From assembly GCF_000373925.1 (NCBI RefSeq), contig NZ_KB892739.1, positions 1 to 64,000 on the forward strand: a DNA stretch of 64,000 nt, written 5' to 3'. The position numbers were made by a program, and so were the translations under genes. Below are positions 23,270 to 32,451 of the stretch, in pieces. The DNA comes from Actinopolymorpha alba DSM 45243 (lineage in GTDB: Bacteria; Actinomycetota; Actinomycetes; Propionibacteriales; Actinopolymorphaceae). The notes beneath the pieces were generated by a model that worked only from the letters and a program-made list of their open reading frames with translations, had not been told where the DNA came from and ran no database searches. Position 1 is the stretch's first letter. Every line of letters starts with the position of its first letter.

Positions 23270-25047
23270 CGCGCATGATGCGGTCACTGTGGCTCCTCGC
23301 AGCGACCTCCGCGAAAGTCAGTCCGTGGCAGTCGCTGGCATGCCTGGGTGAGCCGGTCGGGCGTGTCCTGCAGCTGCTGCAACCCCTGTATCTGGCGTGG
23401 TTCGTCACCGGTATCGCCGAGCATGAGCTGGGGCTCGTCCTCTCGGCTGCTGTCGCGTTCGTCGGGTCAGTTGGTGTGTCACTGGCGCTCGGCATCATCG
23501 GCATGGACGCCCGTGGCAGGCAGCAGGAACGAGTCGGCACCTTCTTCGCAGCCCGGATCGGCCGCATCACGGGCGCCATCCCGACCCTGGACCACCTCGA
23601 GTCCCCGCGCTACCTCGACGAGTTGCAGGTAATGCGGGAGAACGAAGGTGCCCTGGGTCTGGCGCTCAACCAGTTGTTGAACGCCGTCAGCAATCTCATC
23701 TTCGTCGTCGGGACGATCGCCTTGGCCATCACGGCCGACTGGCGGTTGCTGCTGGTCGCGTTGGCGGGTGCGCCGGCCGTGGTCGCCACCCGGTGGGCAG
23801 TGGCGTGGCGGGCCTCGGCAGAAACGAAGTCCGCCGAACCTGGCCGGTTGGCCAGCCACCTGCTCGGCCTCGGCCTGTCCGCAGCGCCTGGCGCCGAGCT
23901 CCGCGTCTTCGATCTCCAGGGCACGATCCGCGGCCGTCTCCGAGCTGCGACCTCGCTCTGGCGAGCACCGCTTGTCGACGTGGCCCGCCGACAAGCCGTC
24001 CTTGACATCGCCGGAAACGTACTGTTCTTTGGCGTCGCGATAGCCGTCTCGGCCTGGATGGTGCGCGACGCGATCGGCGGCACCGTGCTGCTCCCCGACC
24101 TGGTCCTATCTTTGATGCTCATCGGTCGGCTCCAAGCGACAAGCAGCATCGTGCAAAACTCGATCCACGCTCTGGCGGACATGATCCGCACTGCGAACCG
24201 CTACCTCTGGCTCCTCGACTACCACCAGCAGCAAGCCCGCGCCCACAGCGGAACGGCGATGCCACCGGCGGCCCTGACCAAGGGGATCCGCCTGGACCAC
24301 CTCACCTACAGCTACCCCGATGCCGCCCGCCCCGCCCTCGACGATGTGTGTCTCGACCTACCCGCCGGCGCGATCATTGCTCTGGTTGGCGAAAACGGGG
24401 CGGGCAAGTCAACCTTGGTCAAGCTGCTCACCGGCCTGTATCGACCCACAGCCGGCGCGGTTCTGCTGGACGGGGTCGACCTGGCCGACCATGATCTGAC
24501 CGCCTGGCGCACACGCGTCAGCGGCGCATTCCAAGACCATGCCCGCTTCGAACTCCCTGCCGGTGATGCCATTGGCGCCGGCGACCTGGCGCACATCAGC
24601 GACGGGGACAGGATTCACCACGCCCTCCGCGCCGCCGCGGCCGAGGACGTACTTGCCGCCCTTCCCGATGGTCTCGACACCCACCTCGGATCACAGTGGC
24701 AGAACGGGGTCGACCTGTCAGGTGGCCAGTGGCAGAGACTTGCCATTGCCCGCGGCATGATGCGGAGTGAACCACTCCTGCTCATCCTCGACGAACCCAC
24801 CGCCGCGCTCGACCCCGCCACCGAACACAACCTGTTCCAGCGGTACTCAGCGGCCGCCCACGACGCCAGGCGGCAAGGCGGCATAACCCTGCTCATCACC
24901 CACCGCTTCTCCACCGTCGCCGCCGCCGACCTCGTAGTCGTACTCGACCACGGTCGCATCCTCGAGCAGGGCACTCACAAGGAGCTCATAGCGGCAGACG
25001 GGCAGTACGCCAACCTCAACAAACTGCAGGCCCATGGGTACCGCTAA
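23266..25047 (+). CDS. ABC exporter half-transporter, second of a pair
   Basis: A 593-residue permease-ATPase fusion starting MTRMMRSLWLLA at the ATG that overlaps the upstream stop. Membrane helices fill residues about 25-300. Walker A VGENGAGKSTLVKLL, signature LSGGQWQRLAIARGM, Walker B LLLILDEPTAALD and switch histidine TLLITHRFSTV are all intact, so both sites of the heterodimer appear active. A conserved Q-loop is visible in SGAFQDHARFEL. No substrate gene (peptide precursor, synthase) is adjacent, so a detoxification or immunity role is as likely as product export. Confidence 0.9.
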   Translation: MTRMMRSLWLLAATSAKVSPWQSLACLGEPVGRVLQLLQPLYLAWFVTGIAEHELGLVLSAAVAFVGSVGVSLALGIIGMDARGRQQERVGTFFAARIGRITGAIPTLDHLESPRYLDELQVMRENEGALGLALNQLLNAVSNLIFVVGTIALAITADWRLLLVALAGAPAVVATRWAVAWRASAETKSAEPGRLASHLLGLGLSAAPGAELRVFDLQGTIRGRLRAATSLWRAPLVDVARRQAVLDIAGNVLFFGVAIAVSAWMVRDAIGGTVLLPDLVLSLMLIGRLQATSSIVQNSIHALADMIRTANRYLWLLDYHQQQARAHSGTAMPPAALTKGIRLDHLTYSYPDAARPALDDVCLDLPAGAIIALVGENGAGKSTLVKLLTGLYRPTAGAVLLDGVDLADHDLTAWRTRVSGAFQDHARFELPAGDAIGAGDLAHISDGDRIHHALRAAAAEDVLAALPDGLDTHLGSQWQNGVDLSGGQWQRLAIARGMMRSEPLLLILDEPTAALDPATEHNLFQRYSAAAHDARRQGGITLLITHRFSTVAAADLVVVLDHGRILEQGTHKELIAADGQYANLNKLQAHGYR

Positions 25048-25331
25048 CACCATCAAAGTCGCTGGATGGCTGTCGCGGGGACTGTGCATCTTACGGTGTT
25101 TCCGGCCCGACACGCTGCCCGTGGTAAACCAGTTGGCGGCGGTGCACGCCCCCGAGAAGATCTTCTGCGTGATTCGAGCCTGAGCCTTGGTGTGCAGTCA
25201 ACGCCCAGCGTTTCGAACGCACCCGCGTAGCCGCATGGTCAGGGGGCGACCGAGATCGGTCGCGCCGCCGGTGGGCCTCCCTCCTGCGGGAATGGCAGCT
25301 TGCGATCATCCTTCTCAGAATCGGATCACTC

Positions 25332-25511
25332 ATGTCTTCTACCGTCGACGCGCCCGTAAAGGGCGCGCGGCTCGGCGACGCTGTCGACGATGTCGCCTTC
25401 GGGCACCCCTACCTCATGGCCGGCACACTGATCATCCTCACCACGCTGCTCACTATCCCTACTCTCCAAAGGGCCGCTGCTTCCCAAAACACCTCCGTAA
25501 GCGTCGAATGA
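25332..25511 (+). CDS. Small putative membrane protein or transporter remnant
   Basis: A 59-residue ORF beginning MSSTVDAPVKGARLGD with one hydrophobic helix (YLMAGTLIILTTLLTIPTL). No ribosome binding site is clear. The mixture of an acidic lead-in and a single helix near a short polar tail could be a small membrane protein, or the last helix of a lost MFS exporter. The preceding 284 bases (25048-25331) show no gene. Confidence 0.3.
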   Translation: MSSTVDAPVKGARLGDAVDDVAFGHPYLMAGTLIILTTLLTIPTLQRAAASQNTSVSVE

Positions 25512-25637
25512 CGAGCCGTCCCACCCGAGTTCGAGGCAGTCAAGGCGACCCGGTCCTCACTCGGGAATGGAGCGCCGGGTTTCTGCCAGGTCAACGCAAC
25601 TCGCGTCGATGTCCCAAACCCTGTGCAACCAATGCGG

Positions 25638-25940
25638 TCATCTGACCGTGTACAAGAACGGATGACTCTCGTGGTCGGAATAGACGGCACAGTCGGTGCC
25701 CGCGTCACGAAGCCAGGCGGCGCCGAGTCCGACCACAAGGTCCTTCGCGGCAGCGAGATCGTCCACTTCGATGTCCAGGTGGATTTGCTGCGGGCGTGCA
25801 GGATCTGGCCAGTGCGGCTGCTCCCCCGTTGCTCCTTGGAAAGCGAGAGTAGGACGCCTCCCAACCTCGACCTTGATCGTCACCCACCCCACGAGCACGC
25901 CTGCGCCCGATGCCGGTTCCTCCGTGCCAATCCCGCGCAA
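25638..25940 (-). pseudogene. N-terminally truncated VOC (glyoxalase/bleomycin-resistance) protein
   Basis: The frame ends with the second half of a VOC domain: LAFQGATGEQPHWPDPARPQ, then HLDIEVDDLAAAKDLVVGLG and AVYSDHESHPFLYTVR, including the metal-ligand His of the QQIHLDI strand and the final HPF motif. About 50 residues that should precede it (first beta-alpha-beta unit and first His/Glu ligand) are missing; instead the frame runs antisense into the recombinase fragment. The junction is near 25870. Confidence 0.65.
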
Positions 25941-26135
25941 CTGCCGCGGATCGTCGACATGATCAACAACACCGGAGAACGTCTTCAGGAAGCCCGGGAC
26001 CCCACCTGGCTCGGCGAGGTCGCCGCACTGGAGGAATCATTGCAGCACCTACGCCGTCGTCATGATGAGGCACAGGCCCGTGATCCTCTTCGCGTGAGCT
26101 CTATTCCTGATCCCCGGCAGACTGGGGTGCACTGA
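25890..26135 (+). pseudogene. C-terminal fragment of an actinobacterial tyrosine recombinase
   Basis: HEHACARCRFLRANPAQLPR, then IVDMINNTGERLQEARDPTW and LGEVAALEESLQHLRRRH match the cysteine-containing tail of large site-specific integrases of actinobacterial integrative elements, in which an HxxxCxxCxxLRxDP stretch precedes a long helix with the GWLGEVEGL-type motif. The catalytic domain is absent. It abuts the VOC fragment, showing at least one rearrangement here. Confidence 0.6.
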
Positions 26136-26165
26136 CGGGTCCTGTTACGGCGGCCGATGGGCCCG

Positions 26166-26171
26166 TACCGT
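26166..26171 (+). promoter_or_regulatory. -10 box of leaderless XRE regulator gene
   Basis: TACCGT, seven bases ahead of the GTG at 26179, with no SD between. Confidence 0.4.
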
Positions 26172-26178
26172 CGAGTGC

Positions 26179-27111
26179 GTGGATCGGCGTAGGGATATTC
26201 AGGAGTTCCTGACGAGTCGTCGGGCGCGGTTGACGCCGGAGCAGGCAGGGCTGGCGAGGTCCGGCGACACGCGACGCGTCGCGGGTCTGCGTCGGGAAGA
26301 GGTGGCGACGCTGGCTGGGGTCAGCGTGGACTATTACGCGCGACTTGAGCGAGGCCAGCTGGCCGGGGCATCGAATTCGGTGCTGGAGGCGGTGTCTCGC
26401 GCGTTGCAGCTGGATGAAGCGGAACGGCAGCATCTGTTCGACCTTGCGCGAAATGTTGAGCGGAAACCGTCTTGTCGGCTGCGGCGGAAGTCGGCGCCGT
26501 CCGGTCCGCGGCAAGCCGTCATGTCGATCCTTGCCGGGATGACCGGGCTACCGGCCTACGTGCGCACACCGAAGATGGAGATCCTGGCGGCGAACGAGTT
26601 GTGTCAGGCGCTGTACGGGGGTGCACTGGACGAGAGCCGACTGCCGCTGAATCTGGCCCGGTATCTGTTCCTTGACCCGCATTCACGCGGCTTCTTCCTG
26701 GATTGGGAAGCAATCGCCGACGATCTGGTCGGTGCATTGCGGATCGTGGCCGGCCGGGACCCGCGGGATCGGGCGTTGAGCGACCTGATCGGGGAGCTGT
26801 CGACCCGCAGCGACGAATTCGTAGCCCGGTGGGCCCGGCAGAACGTCCGTTTGCACCGCACCACTCGCAAGCGGCTGCAGAACCGGGTGGTCGGCGCGAT
26901 CGAACTGACCGGCAACGCGCTCGAACTGCCCGGTGATGATCTTGTCCTGATTGCCTACACCGCCGATCCCGGCTCACCGGCCGAAGATCAACTGCAGCTG
27001 CTGGCCAGCTGGGCTGCCAGCCATAGTCCGACGATGGTCGATCCCGATCCGGCCAAACCGTCAAGTGGCACCGACTTACCAGACCCTCGGCACACGCCCT
27101 TTCCCTTCTGA
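26179..27111 (+). CDS. XRE-family regulator with MmyB-like ligand domain
   Basis: A 310-residue regulator. The N-terminal helix-turn-helix contains SGDTRRVAGLRREEVATLAG followed by VSVDYYARLERG, the diagnostic opening of MmyB-like XRE proteins. The C-terminal MmyB_LBD (PAYVRTPKMEILAANELCQA, then RYLFLDPHSRGFFLDWEAIA and HRTTRKRLQNRVVGAIELTG) is a PAS-like pocket that binds fatty-acid-like ligands in known cases. Such genes usually repress an adjacent reductase or dehydrogenase, which is exactly what follows: an aldo/keto reductase 24 bases downstream in the same direction. GTG start, no SD, with TACCGT at -10 distance. Confidence 0.9.
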   Translation: MDRRRDIQEFLTSRRARLTPEQAGLARSGDTRRVAGLRREEVATLAGVSVDYYARLERGQLAGASNSVLEAVSRALQLDEAERQHLFDLARNVERKPSCRLRRKSAPSGPRQAVMSILAGMTGLPAYVRTPKMEILAANELCQALYGGALDESRLPLNLARYLFLDPHSRGFFLDWEAIADDLVGALRIVAGRDPRDRALSDLIGELSTRSDEFVARWARQNVRLHRTTRKRLQNRVVGAIELTGNALELPGDDLVLIAYTADPGSPAEDQLQLLASWAASHSPTMVDPDPAKPSSGTDLPDPRHTPFPF

Positions 27112-27135
27112 GCAACGAGAGAACCGAGATCAACA

Positions 27136-28023
27136 ATGTCTGATGCGTCTACCCTGACTTTGAACAACTGCGTCACCATGCCCGCCTTGGGATTCGGCGT
27201 CTTCCAGACCCCGCCTGATGAGACACGTGCGGCGGTGTCGGCGGCCCTGGCAGATGGTTACCGGAACATCGACACGGCGGCCGCCTACGGTAATGAGCGG
27301 CAGGTCGGGGAGGCGGTCGCCGCGGCGGGTCTGGATCGGTCCGAGGTGTTCGTGGAGACCAAGATCTGGATCAGCGACTACGGCTATGACCAGACACTGC
27401 ACGGGTTCGAGAAGAGTGCCCGCAAACTCGGTGTCGATCAGATCGACTTGTTGATCTTGCATCAGGCGTTGCCGTCGGAGTTCGACAAGACGCTGGAAGC
27501 CTACCGCGCCCTGGAGACCCTGCTGGCCGACGGCAAGGTTCGCGCGATCGGGGTGAGCAACTTCATGGTCGACCACCTGACCGCACTGCTGGACCGCGCC
27601 ACGGTGGTGCCGGCGGTCAATCAGATCGAAGTTCATCCCTACTTCACCCAGCCGCAGGTCCAGGCGATGAACGCCGAGCACGGCATCCTGACCCAGGCCT
27701 GGTCTCCGATCGGCGGCATCACCTTCTACCGCGACGGTCAGCACAGCAGCACCCTGCAGGACCCAGACATCGGCCGGATCGCCGATGCCCACGGCAAGAC
27801 GCCGGCACAGGTGATGCTTCGCTGGCACCTGCAGCGGGGCCGCTCGGCCATCCCGAAGTCGACCAACCCGCAGCGGATCGCGGAGAACATCGACGTCTTC
27901 GACTTCGAGCTCACCGCCACGGAGCTGGCGGAGATTGACGCCCTCGACACGGGCCGTCGCGGCGGGCCCGAGCCCGAAGCAATCACCTTGGAGACCTTCG
28001 GCCGAGCGATTCCCGAGGACTGA
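27136..28023 (+). CDS. Aldo/keto reductase, 2,5-diketogluconate reductase type
   Basis: A 295-residue NADPH-dependent reductase of the AKR5 type. Catalytic tetrad: Asp in YRNIDTAAAYGNE, Tyr of the same motif, Lys in VFVETKIWI and His in LLILHQALP. The NADPH-binding end has the IPKSTNPQRIAENIDVFDF signature. It reduces aldehydes or ketones of sugars, xenobiotics or lipid-derived carbonyls. It is immediately downstream of the MmyB-like regulator and begins a redox cluster transcribed rightward with the genes to 31009. Confidence 0.92.
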   Translation: MSDASTLTLNNCVTMPALGFGVFQTPPDETRAAVSAALADGYRNIDTAAAYGNERQVGEAVAAAGLDRSEVFVETKIWISDYGYDQTLHGFEKSARKLGVDQIDLLILHQALPSEFDKTLEAYRALETLLADGKVRAIGVSNFMVDHLTALLDRATVVPAVNQIEVHPYFTQPQVQAMNAEHGILTQAWSPIGGITFYRDGQHSSTLQDPDIGRIADAHGKTPAQVMLRWHLQRGRSAIPKSTNPQRIAENIDVFDFELTATELAEIDALDTGRRGGPEPEAITLETFGRAIPED

Positions 28024-28110
28024 GCCCACGACCTCCGCCAAGGTCTGCACACCTCTGCCGCCCGCGTCGCCGGACATCGCCACACCCATCTCCCGAACGA
28101 GGACGCACCC

Positions 28111-28818
28111 ATGCCCACCCCGACGCCAAGACGTGGCCTGCTCACCCGAGGCCTATTCCTCGCCGCAGGCGTGTGCATCGGAACAACCGCATGCTCTGCC
28201 GACAACCCCACGGGTCGACCAGCGACAACTACCGAGCCGCGTGACGAAAGCACCACTGTGACCGATCCAGCTACGCCAACGAGAGCCGAGCGGCCGCGAG
28301 TCCTGCTGGCCTACTTCTCCCGGGCAGGCGAGAACTACTACAACGGCGGCCGGCGGAACCTGAAGGTCGGCAATACCGAAATGCTGGCCGAGATGATCAG
28401 CGATCTGGTCGACTGCAACGTCCATCGCATCGAACCCGCTGATCCGTACCCGCAGGGATACGACGCAACCGTTGCCCGCAACGTAGAGGAACAAGACGCC
28501 GACGCGCGGCCCAAGATCGCGAACCCGCTCAACTCGATGACTGACTACGACACGGTGTTGTTGGGCAGCCCGATCTGGAATGTGCGGGCGCCGATGATCA
28601 TGTCCACCTTCACCGACGCCCACGACTTCACTGGCAAGACCATCTGCCCGTTCGTCACCTACGCCGTCAGCGGGCTGGCCGGCGTCGATCGTGACTACGC
28701 CGCCTCCTGCCCGACCGCACGCATCAGTACCGGCCTCGCGGTCCGCGGCGAGGACGCCACCCGGCGCCGACCACAGGTCGAAGCCTGGCTCCGACGGGTC
28801 GGCTTGCTCACCGACTGA
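28111..28818 (+). CDS. Exported flavodoxin-like lipoprotein
   Basis: A 235-residue protein. The N-terminus PRRGLLTRGLFLAAGVCIG with a following TACS is a twin-arginine-like lipoprotein signal with lipobox Cys, so the protein is anchored outside the membrane. After a Thr/Pro-rich spacer comes a long-chain flavodoxin-like domain: VLLAYFSRAGENYYNGG with FMN-phosphate binding loop, YDTVLLGSPIWNVRAPMIM and FTGKTICPFVTYAVSG. Such exported flavodoxins may pass electrons to extracytoplasmic targets. It sits between reductase genes, suggesting shared redox function. Confidence 0.85.
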   Translation: MPTPTPRRGLLTRGLFLAAGVCIGTTACSADNPTGRPATTTEPRDESTTVTDPATPTRAERPRVLLAYFSRAGENYYNGGRRNLKVGNTEMLAEMISDLVDCNVHRIEPADPYPQGYDATVARNVEEQDADARPKIANPLNSMTDYDTVLLGSPIWNVRAPMIMSTFTDAHDFTGKTICPFVTYAVSGLAGVDRDYAASCPTARISTGLAVRGEDATRRRPQVEAWLRRVGLLTD

Positions 28819-28860
28819 CCATCCACCATCAACACCCATCCGCGTGCAAGGAGGACAGCC

Positions 28861-29190
28861 GTGACCGAGAAGGCCAATCTCACACCCGCGCAACGCGCCA
28901 TCGGCGGCTTTGCCCCGAAGCTGGTCTCGCTGACCGATGACGTGCTGTTCGGCGACGTGTGGGAACGCGCCGAGCTACCCAAGCGAGACCGCAGCCTGAT
29001 CACCGTCGCTGCACTCATTGCTGGCGGCAACACCGAGCAACTGCGCAATCATCTGCGGCTGGCTCAGCAGAACGGGCTCACCGAGACCGAGTTGAAGGAG
29101 GTGATCATCCACCTCGCGTTCTACGCCGGCTGGCCTCGCGCGATGTCAGCGATGAACGTTGCCAAGACCGTTTTCATCACCGAGGACTGA
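28861..29190 (+). CDS. Carboxymuconolactone decarboxylase family protein
   Basis: A 109-residue CMD-domain protein starting with GTG, set by AAGGAGGA eight bases upstream. The sequence WERAELPKRDRSLITVAALI, then NHLRLAQQNGLTETELKEVI and HLAFYAGWPRAMSAMNV is the gamma-carboxymuconolactone decarboxylase type, which lacks the CxxC of AhpD. In redox clusters with aldo/keto reductases these are common partners of unclear activity. The conserved His of IIHLAFYAGWP is present. Confidence 0.9.
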   Translation: MTEKANLTPAQRAIGGFAPKLVSLTDDVLFGDVWERAELPKRDRSLITVAALIAGGNTEQLRNHLRLAQQNGLTETELKEVIIHLAFYAGWPRAMSAMNVAKTVFITED

Positions 29191-29218
29191 CCGACCACAA
29201 GGGGAAGGAGAGGCCGAG

Positions 29219-29947
29219 ATGGCTGAGCAACACTGGCCGGTGGCGGTGATCACCGGAGCATCGTCGGGCATCGGCGCGGCAACGGCCCGAGCCTTGGTCG
29301 ACCACAACTATCGGGTCGCGTTGCTGGCCCGACGCATCAACCGCTTGGAAGAACTCGCCGCCGATCTGGGCCCCGCCGCGCTCCCGATCGCGGCCGACGT
29401 CACCGATCGACCGGCACTGCTCGCCGCAGCTGAACGAATCGCAGCCGAGTTGGGTCGCGCGGACGTGCTGATCAACAACGCCGGAGTGATGCTGCTCGGC
29501 CCGTTCGACAGCACCCAACGCGAGGAAGCCCGCCGGATGGTCGAGGTCAACCTGCTCGGCGCGATGACCGCCACCGAGGTCTTCCTCGGTCAACTCCGCG
29601 CCGGCGGCGGCGACCTGGTCAACATTTCCTCGGTCGCCGGCCGCACCGCACGTGCCGGCAACGCCGCCTATGCCGCGACGAAATGGGGCATGAACGGCTG
29701 GTCCGAAGCACTCCGCCAAGAACTCCAACCCGACATCCGCGTCACCGTCATCGAACCCGGCGCGGTCGCCACCGAACTCACCGACCACATCACCGACCCA
29801 GCAGCCAAACAAGGAGCCGAACAGCTCTACGAGCAGCTGGCGATCACCGCCGAGGATGTCGCCGACGTGATCACCTTCGCCGTGACCCGGCCGCGGCGGA
29901 TGACGCTGAACGAGATCCTGCTGCGGCCTACCAGCCAACCCGGATAA
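29219..29947 (+). CDS. Short-chain dehydrogenase/reductase
   Basis: A 242-residue classical SDR. Cofactor motif VITGASSGIGAATARAL near residue 10, NNAG in DVLINNAGVMLLG, catalytic Ser in LVNISSVAGRTA, and YAATKWGMNGWS with catalytic Tyr and Lys. ARRINRLEEL after strand 2 indicates NADP(H). The start at ATG 29219 has GGGGAAGGAGAGG upstream; a longer frame would overlap the preceding gene. The C-terminus MTLNEILLRPTSQ matches the YdfG/NADP-dependent serine dehydrogenase-like group. Confidence 0.92.
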   Translation: MAEQHWPVAVITGASSGIGAATARALVDHNYRVALLARRINRLEELAADLGPAALPIAADVTDRPALLAAAERIAAELGRADVLINNAGVMLLGPFDSTQREEARRMVEVNLLGAMTATEVFLGQLRAGGGDLVNISSVAGRTARAGNAAYAATKWGMNGWSEALRQELQPDIRVTVIEPGAVATELTDHITDPAAKQGAEQLYEQLAITAEDVADVITFAVTRPRRMTLNEILLRPTSQPG

Positions 29948-30019
29948 CAGCCTCCACCAGCACGACAACACGACTGCCACGCGGCACCGCTCAACAGCGG
30001 ATGCGCGGTGAAGGAGTAG

Positions 30020-31009
<990 letters not shown>

Positions 31010-31026
31010 ACCGGTCCACAACACCA

Positions 31027-31160
31027 GTGAACAGGAGCCGGATCCTCGTCCCCTCAGCTGCCCTGCTGTGGGGGCTGCAGCTGGCATTCCTCAGCCCAGC
31101 TTTCGCGCTCATCTTGACCGAGCTCTACAACGCGACCACTGCTGAGGTCGGCTGGGTACG
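31027..31160 (+). pseudogene. N-terminal fragment of an MFS transporter
   Basis: From a GTG 17 bases after the preceding stop, the frame reads LVPSAALLWGLQLAFLSPAF and LILTELYNATTAEVGWV, the first helix and loop of sugar-efflux-type MFS transporters. Similarity ends at about 31160 and the frame closes at 31236. The following stretch to 31496 has no gene I can recognise; a minus-strand frame (31244-31498) with LTALIDIADSLEPGW is protein-like but unassigned. Confidence 0.5.
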
Positions 31161-31496
31161 CGGCGGTCAGATCCTGACCGGAGAGATCGGCATCGGCGAA
31201 CCGGGTCCCTTCGACGGTCTGGCTCGCTGCGAGTGACAAGCTGTCACCCTCGACCAGATCGTTCAGCTGCAGCGTGTCGATCCTTGGGGCATGCGTCGTC
31301 CTCGATCTGCTGGCCATGCGTTACTCCTGGGTTGTCGTCCATCGTGGCGAGAATCTGACTGGCCCATCCCGGCTCCAGGGAATCGGCGATGTCGATCAGC
31401 GCGGTCAGCTGGCTGGGGTGCAAGCGGTCGAAGAGCACCTCCCGCAGCATCGAAATTGAGTTGCCCAACTGAGCTGGCCATCGCAAAGCTCGCGCC

Positions 31497-32027
31497 ATGT
31501 CCTCCGCGCGCAGACTGACGCTTGAACACTTTCAGTGGATCGACGGGCACGCAGACGTCTGGGAGATCTTCCGTGATCCCAGCGCGCTCACCGCAGTGGT
31601 CAAAGGCCTGGTAGAACCATTCAAGGACGACGGGATCACCGCGGTCTGCGGTATCGAGTCCCGGGGCTTCGCGCTCGGGGTGGCAACCGCGATCCAACTC
31701 GGCGCCGGATTCGTGCCAGTACGCAAGCAAGCTGGTCTCTTACCGGGCGAGAAGATCACTCGACAGACCGCTCCGGATTACCGCGGCGTTTGCCACGAGC
31801 TCCGACTTCAGCGCGGCTCGCTGACCCCATCAGACCGCGTACTGATGGTCGACGACTGGATCGAAACCGGCAGTCAGGCGGCAGCCGTCAAGTCCATGGT
31901 CGACGAATGTGGAAGCCACTGGGCCGGCTGCAGCGTCATTGTCGACGAGACCAATGACGACCGTCGAATGATGCTGGGGGTACGCGGCCTGGTCACAGCC
32001 GCCGACCTACCAGCCTGGACCCCGTAG
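31497..32027 (+). CDS. Orphan adenine-type phosphoribosyltransferase
   Basis: A 176-residue type I phosphoribosyltransferase. CGIESRGFALGVATAIQLGA and VPVRKQAGLLPGEK are the N-terminal and flexible-loop regions of adenine/xanthine-type enzymes; the PRPP-binding signature is VLMVDDWIETGSQAAA, with Asp-Asp retained. The length is normal for APRT-like proteins. No other purine gene is close. Family members in actinobacteria act in nucleobase salvage or in unassigned pathways. The true start may be an internal codon nearer EHFQWIDGHADVW; no SD is clear. Confidence 0.8.
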   Translation: MSSARRLTLEHFQWIDGHADVWEIFRDPSALTAVVKGLVEPFKDDGITAVCGIESRGFALGVATAIQLGAGFVPVRKQAGLLPGEKITRQTAPDYRGVCHELRLQRGSLTPSDRVLMVDDWIETGSQAAAVKSMVDECGSHWAGCSVIVDETNDDRRMMLGVRGLVTAADLPAWTP

Positions 32028-32204
32028 GTCGAGCCGAATATCCGCAAACCCCTCGCGCCGAGGGCTCGCAGCATCGTGACGGAAGCGAGAGCCGGCTTGG
32101 TGGTGGTGTCTCGACGGAGAAGCCGACGCATCTGCGCCAGGTCGGGGTGTACCGCGGGTGGCGTCTCACATTGTGTACACCTTCTCGGGTACGAGGCGGG
32201 GCAT

Positions 32205-32246
32205 GTCCCCACCAGGCAAGGCAAATTCGCCTAGTGAGGTGGGGAC
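32205..32246. repeat. 42-bp imperfect palindrome
   Basis: Arms GTCCCCACC and GGTGGGGAC at the ends and AGGC/GCCT near the centre around AATT are exactly complementary, with mismatches between. It is followed 25 bases later by the 39-bp repeat copy B. CACCAGGCA in its left half recurs inverted as TGCCTGGTG in that repeat. May be an IS end or protein-binding site. Confidence 0.6.
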
Positions 32247-32271
32247 TTGCCGCGTGAGGTCTGCCAAAGAT

Positions 32272-32310
32272 GGCTCCCCACGAAGCACGCTCAATTCACC
32301 CTGCCTGGTG
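32272..32310. repeat. 39-bp direct repeat, copy B
   Basis: Matches 2426-2464 at 36 of 39 positions in the same orientation. It marks the point where fragmentary genes stop and continuous chromosomal-type genes begin. Confidence 0.6.
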
Positions 32311-32451
32311 GCCACCCAGCGCACGAGAATCCGAATTCGACAGCATCGCCAATAAAGATGGTAAGGCTCGCACTGTCATTGCAAGCCGTTCGTCACCGCC
32401 TGGCGCCAGCCAGCTGAAATCGGCTCAGAAAAAGCTCGAGCGGGCCGATAA

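Larger units (their letters stand above)
32028..32451. other. Gene-free stretch with palindrome and direct repeat
   Basis: No supported gene. Contains the 42-base palindrome at 32205-32246 and repeat copy B at 32272-32310. A minus-strand frame around 32040-32150 (LRRDTTTKPALASVTML) looks protein-like but has no start or family. Confidence 0.5.
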
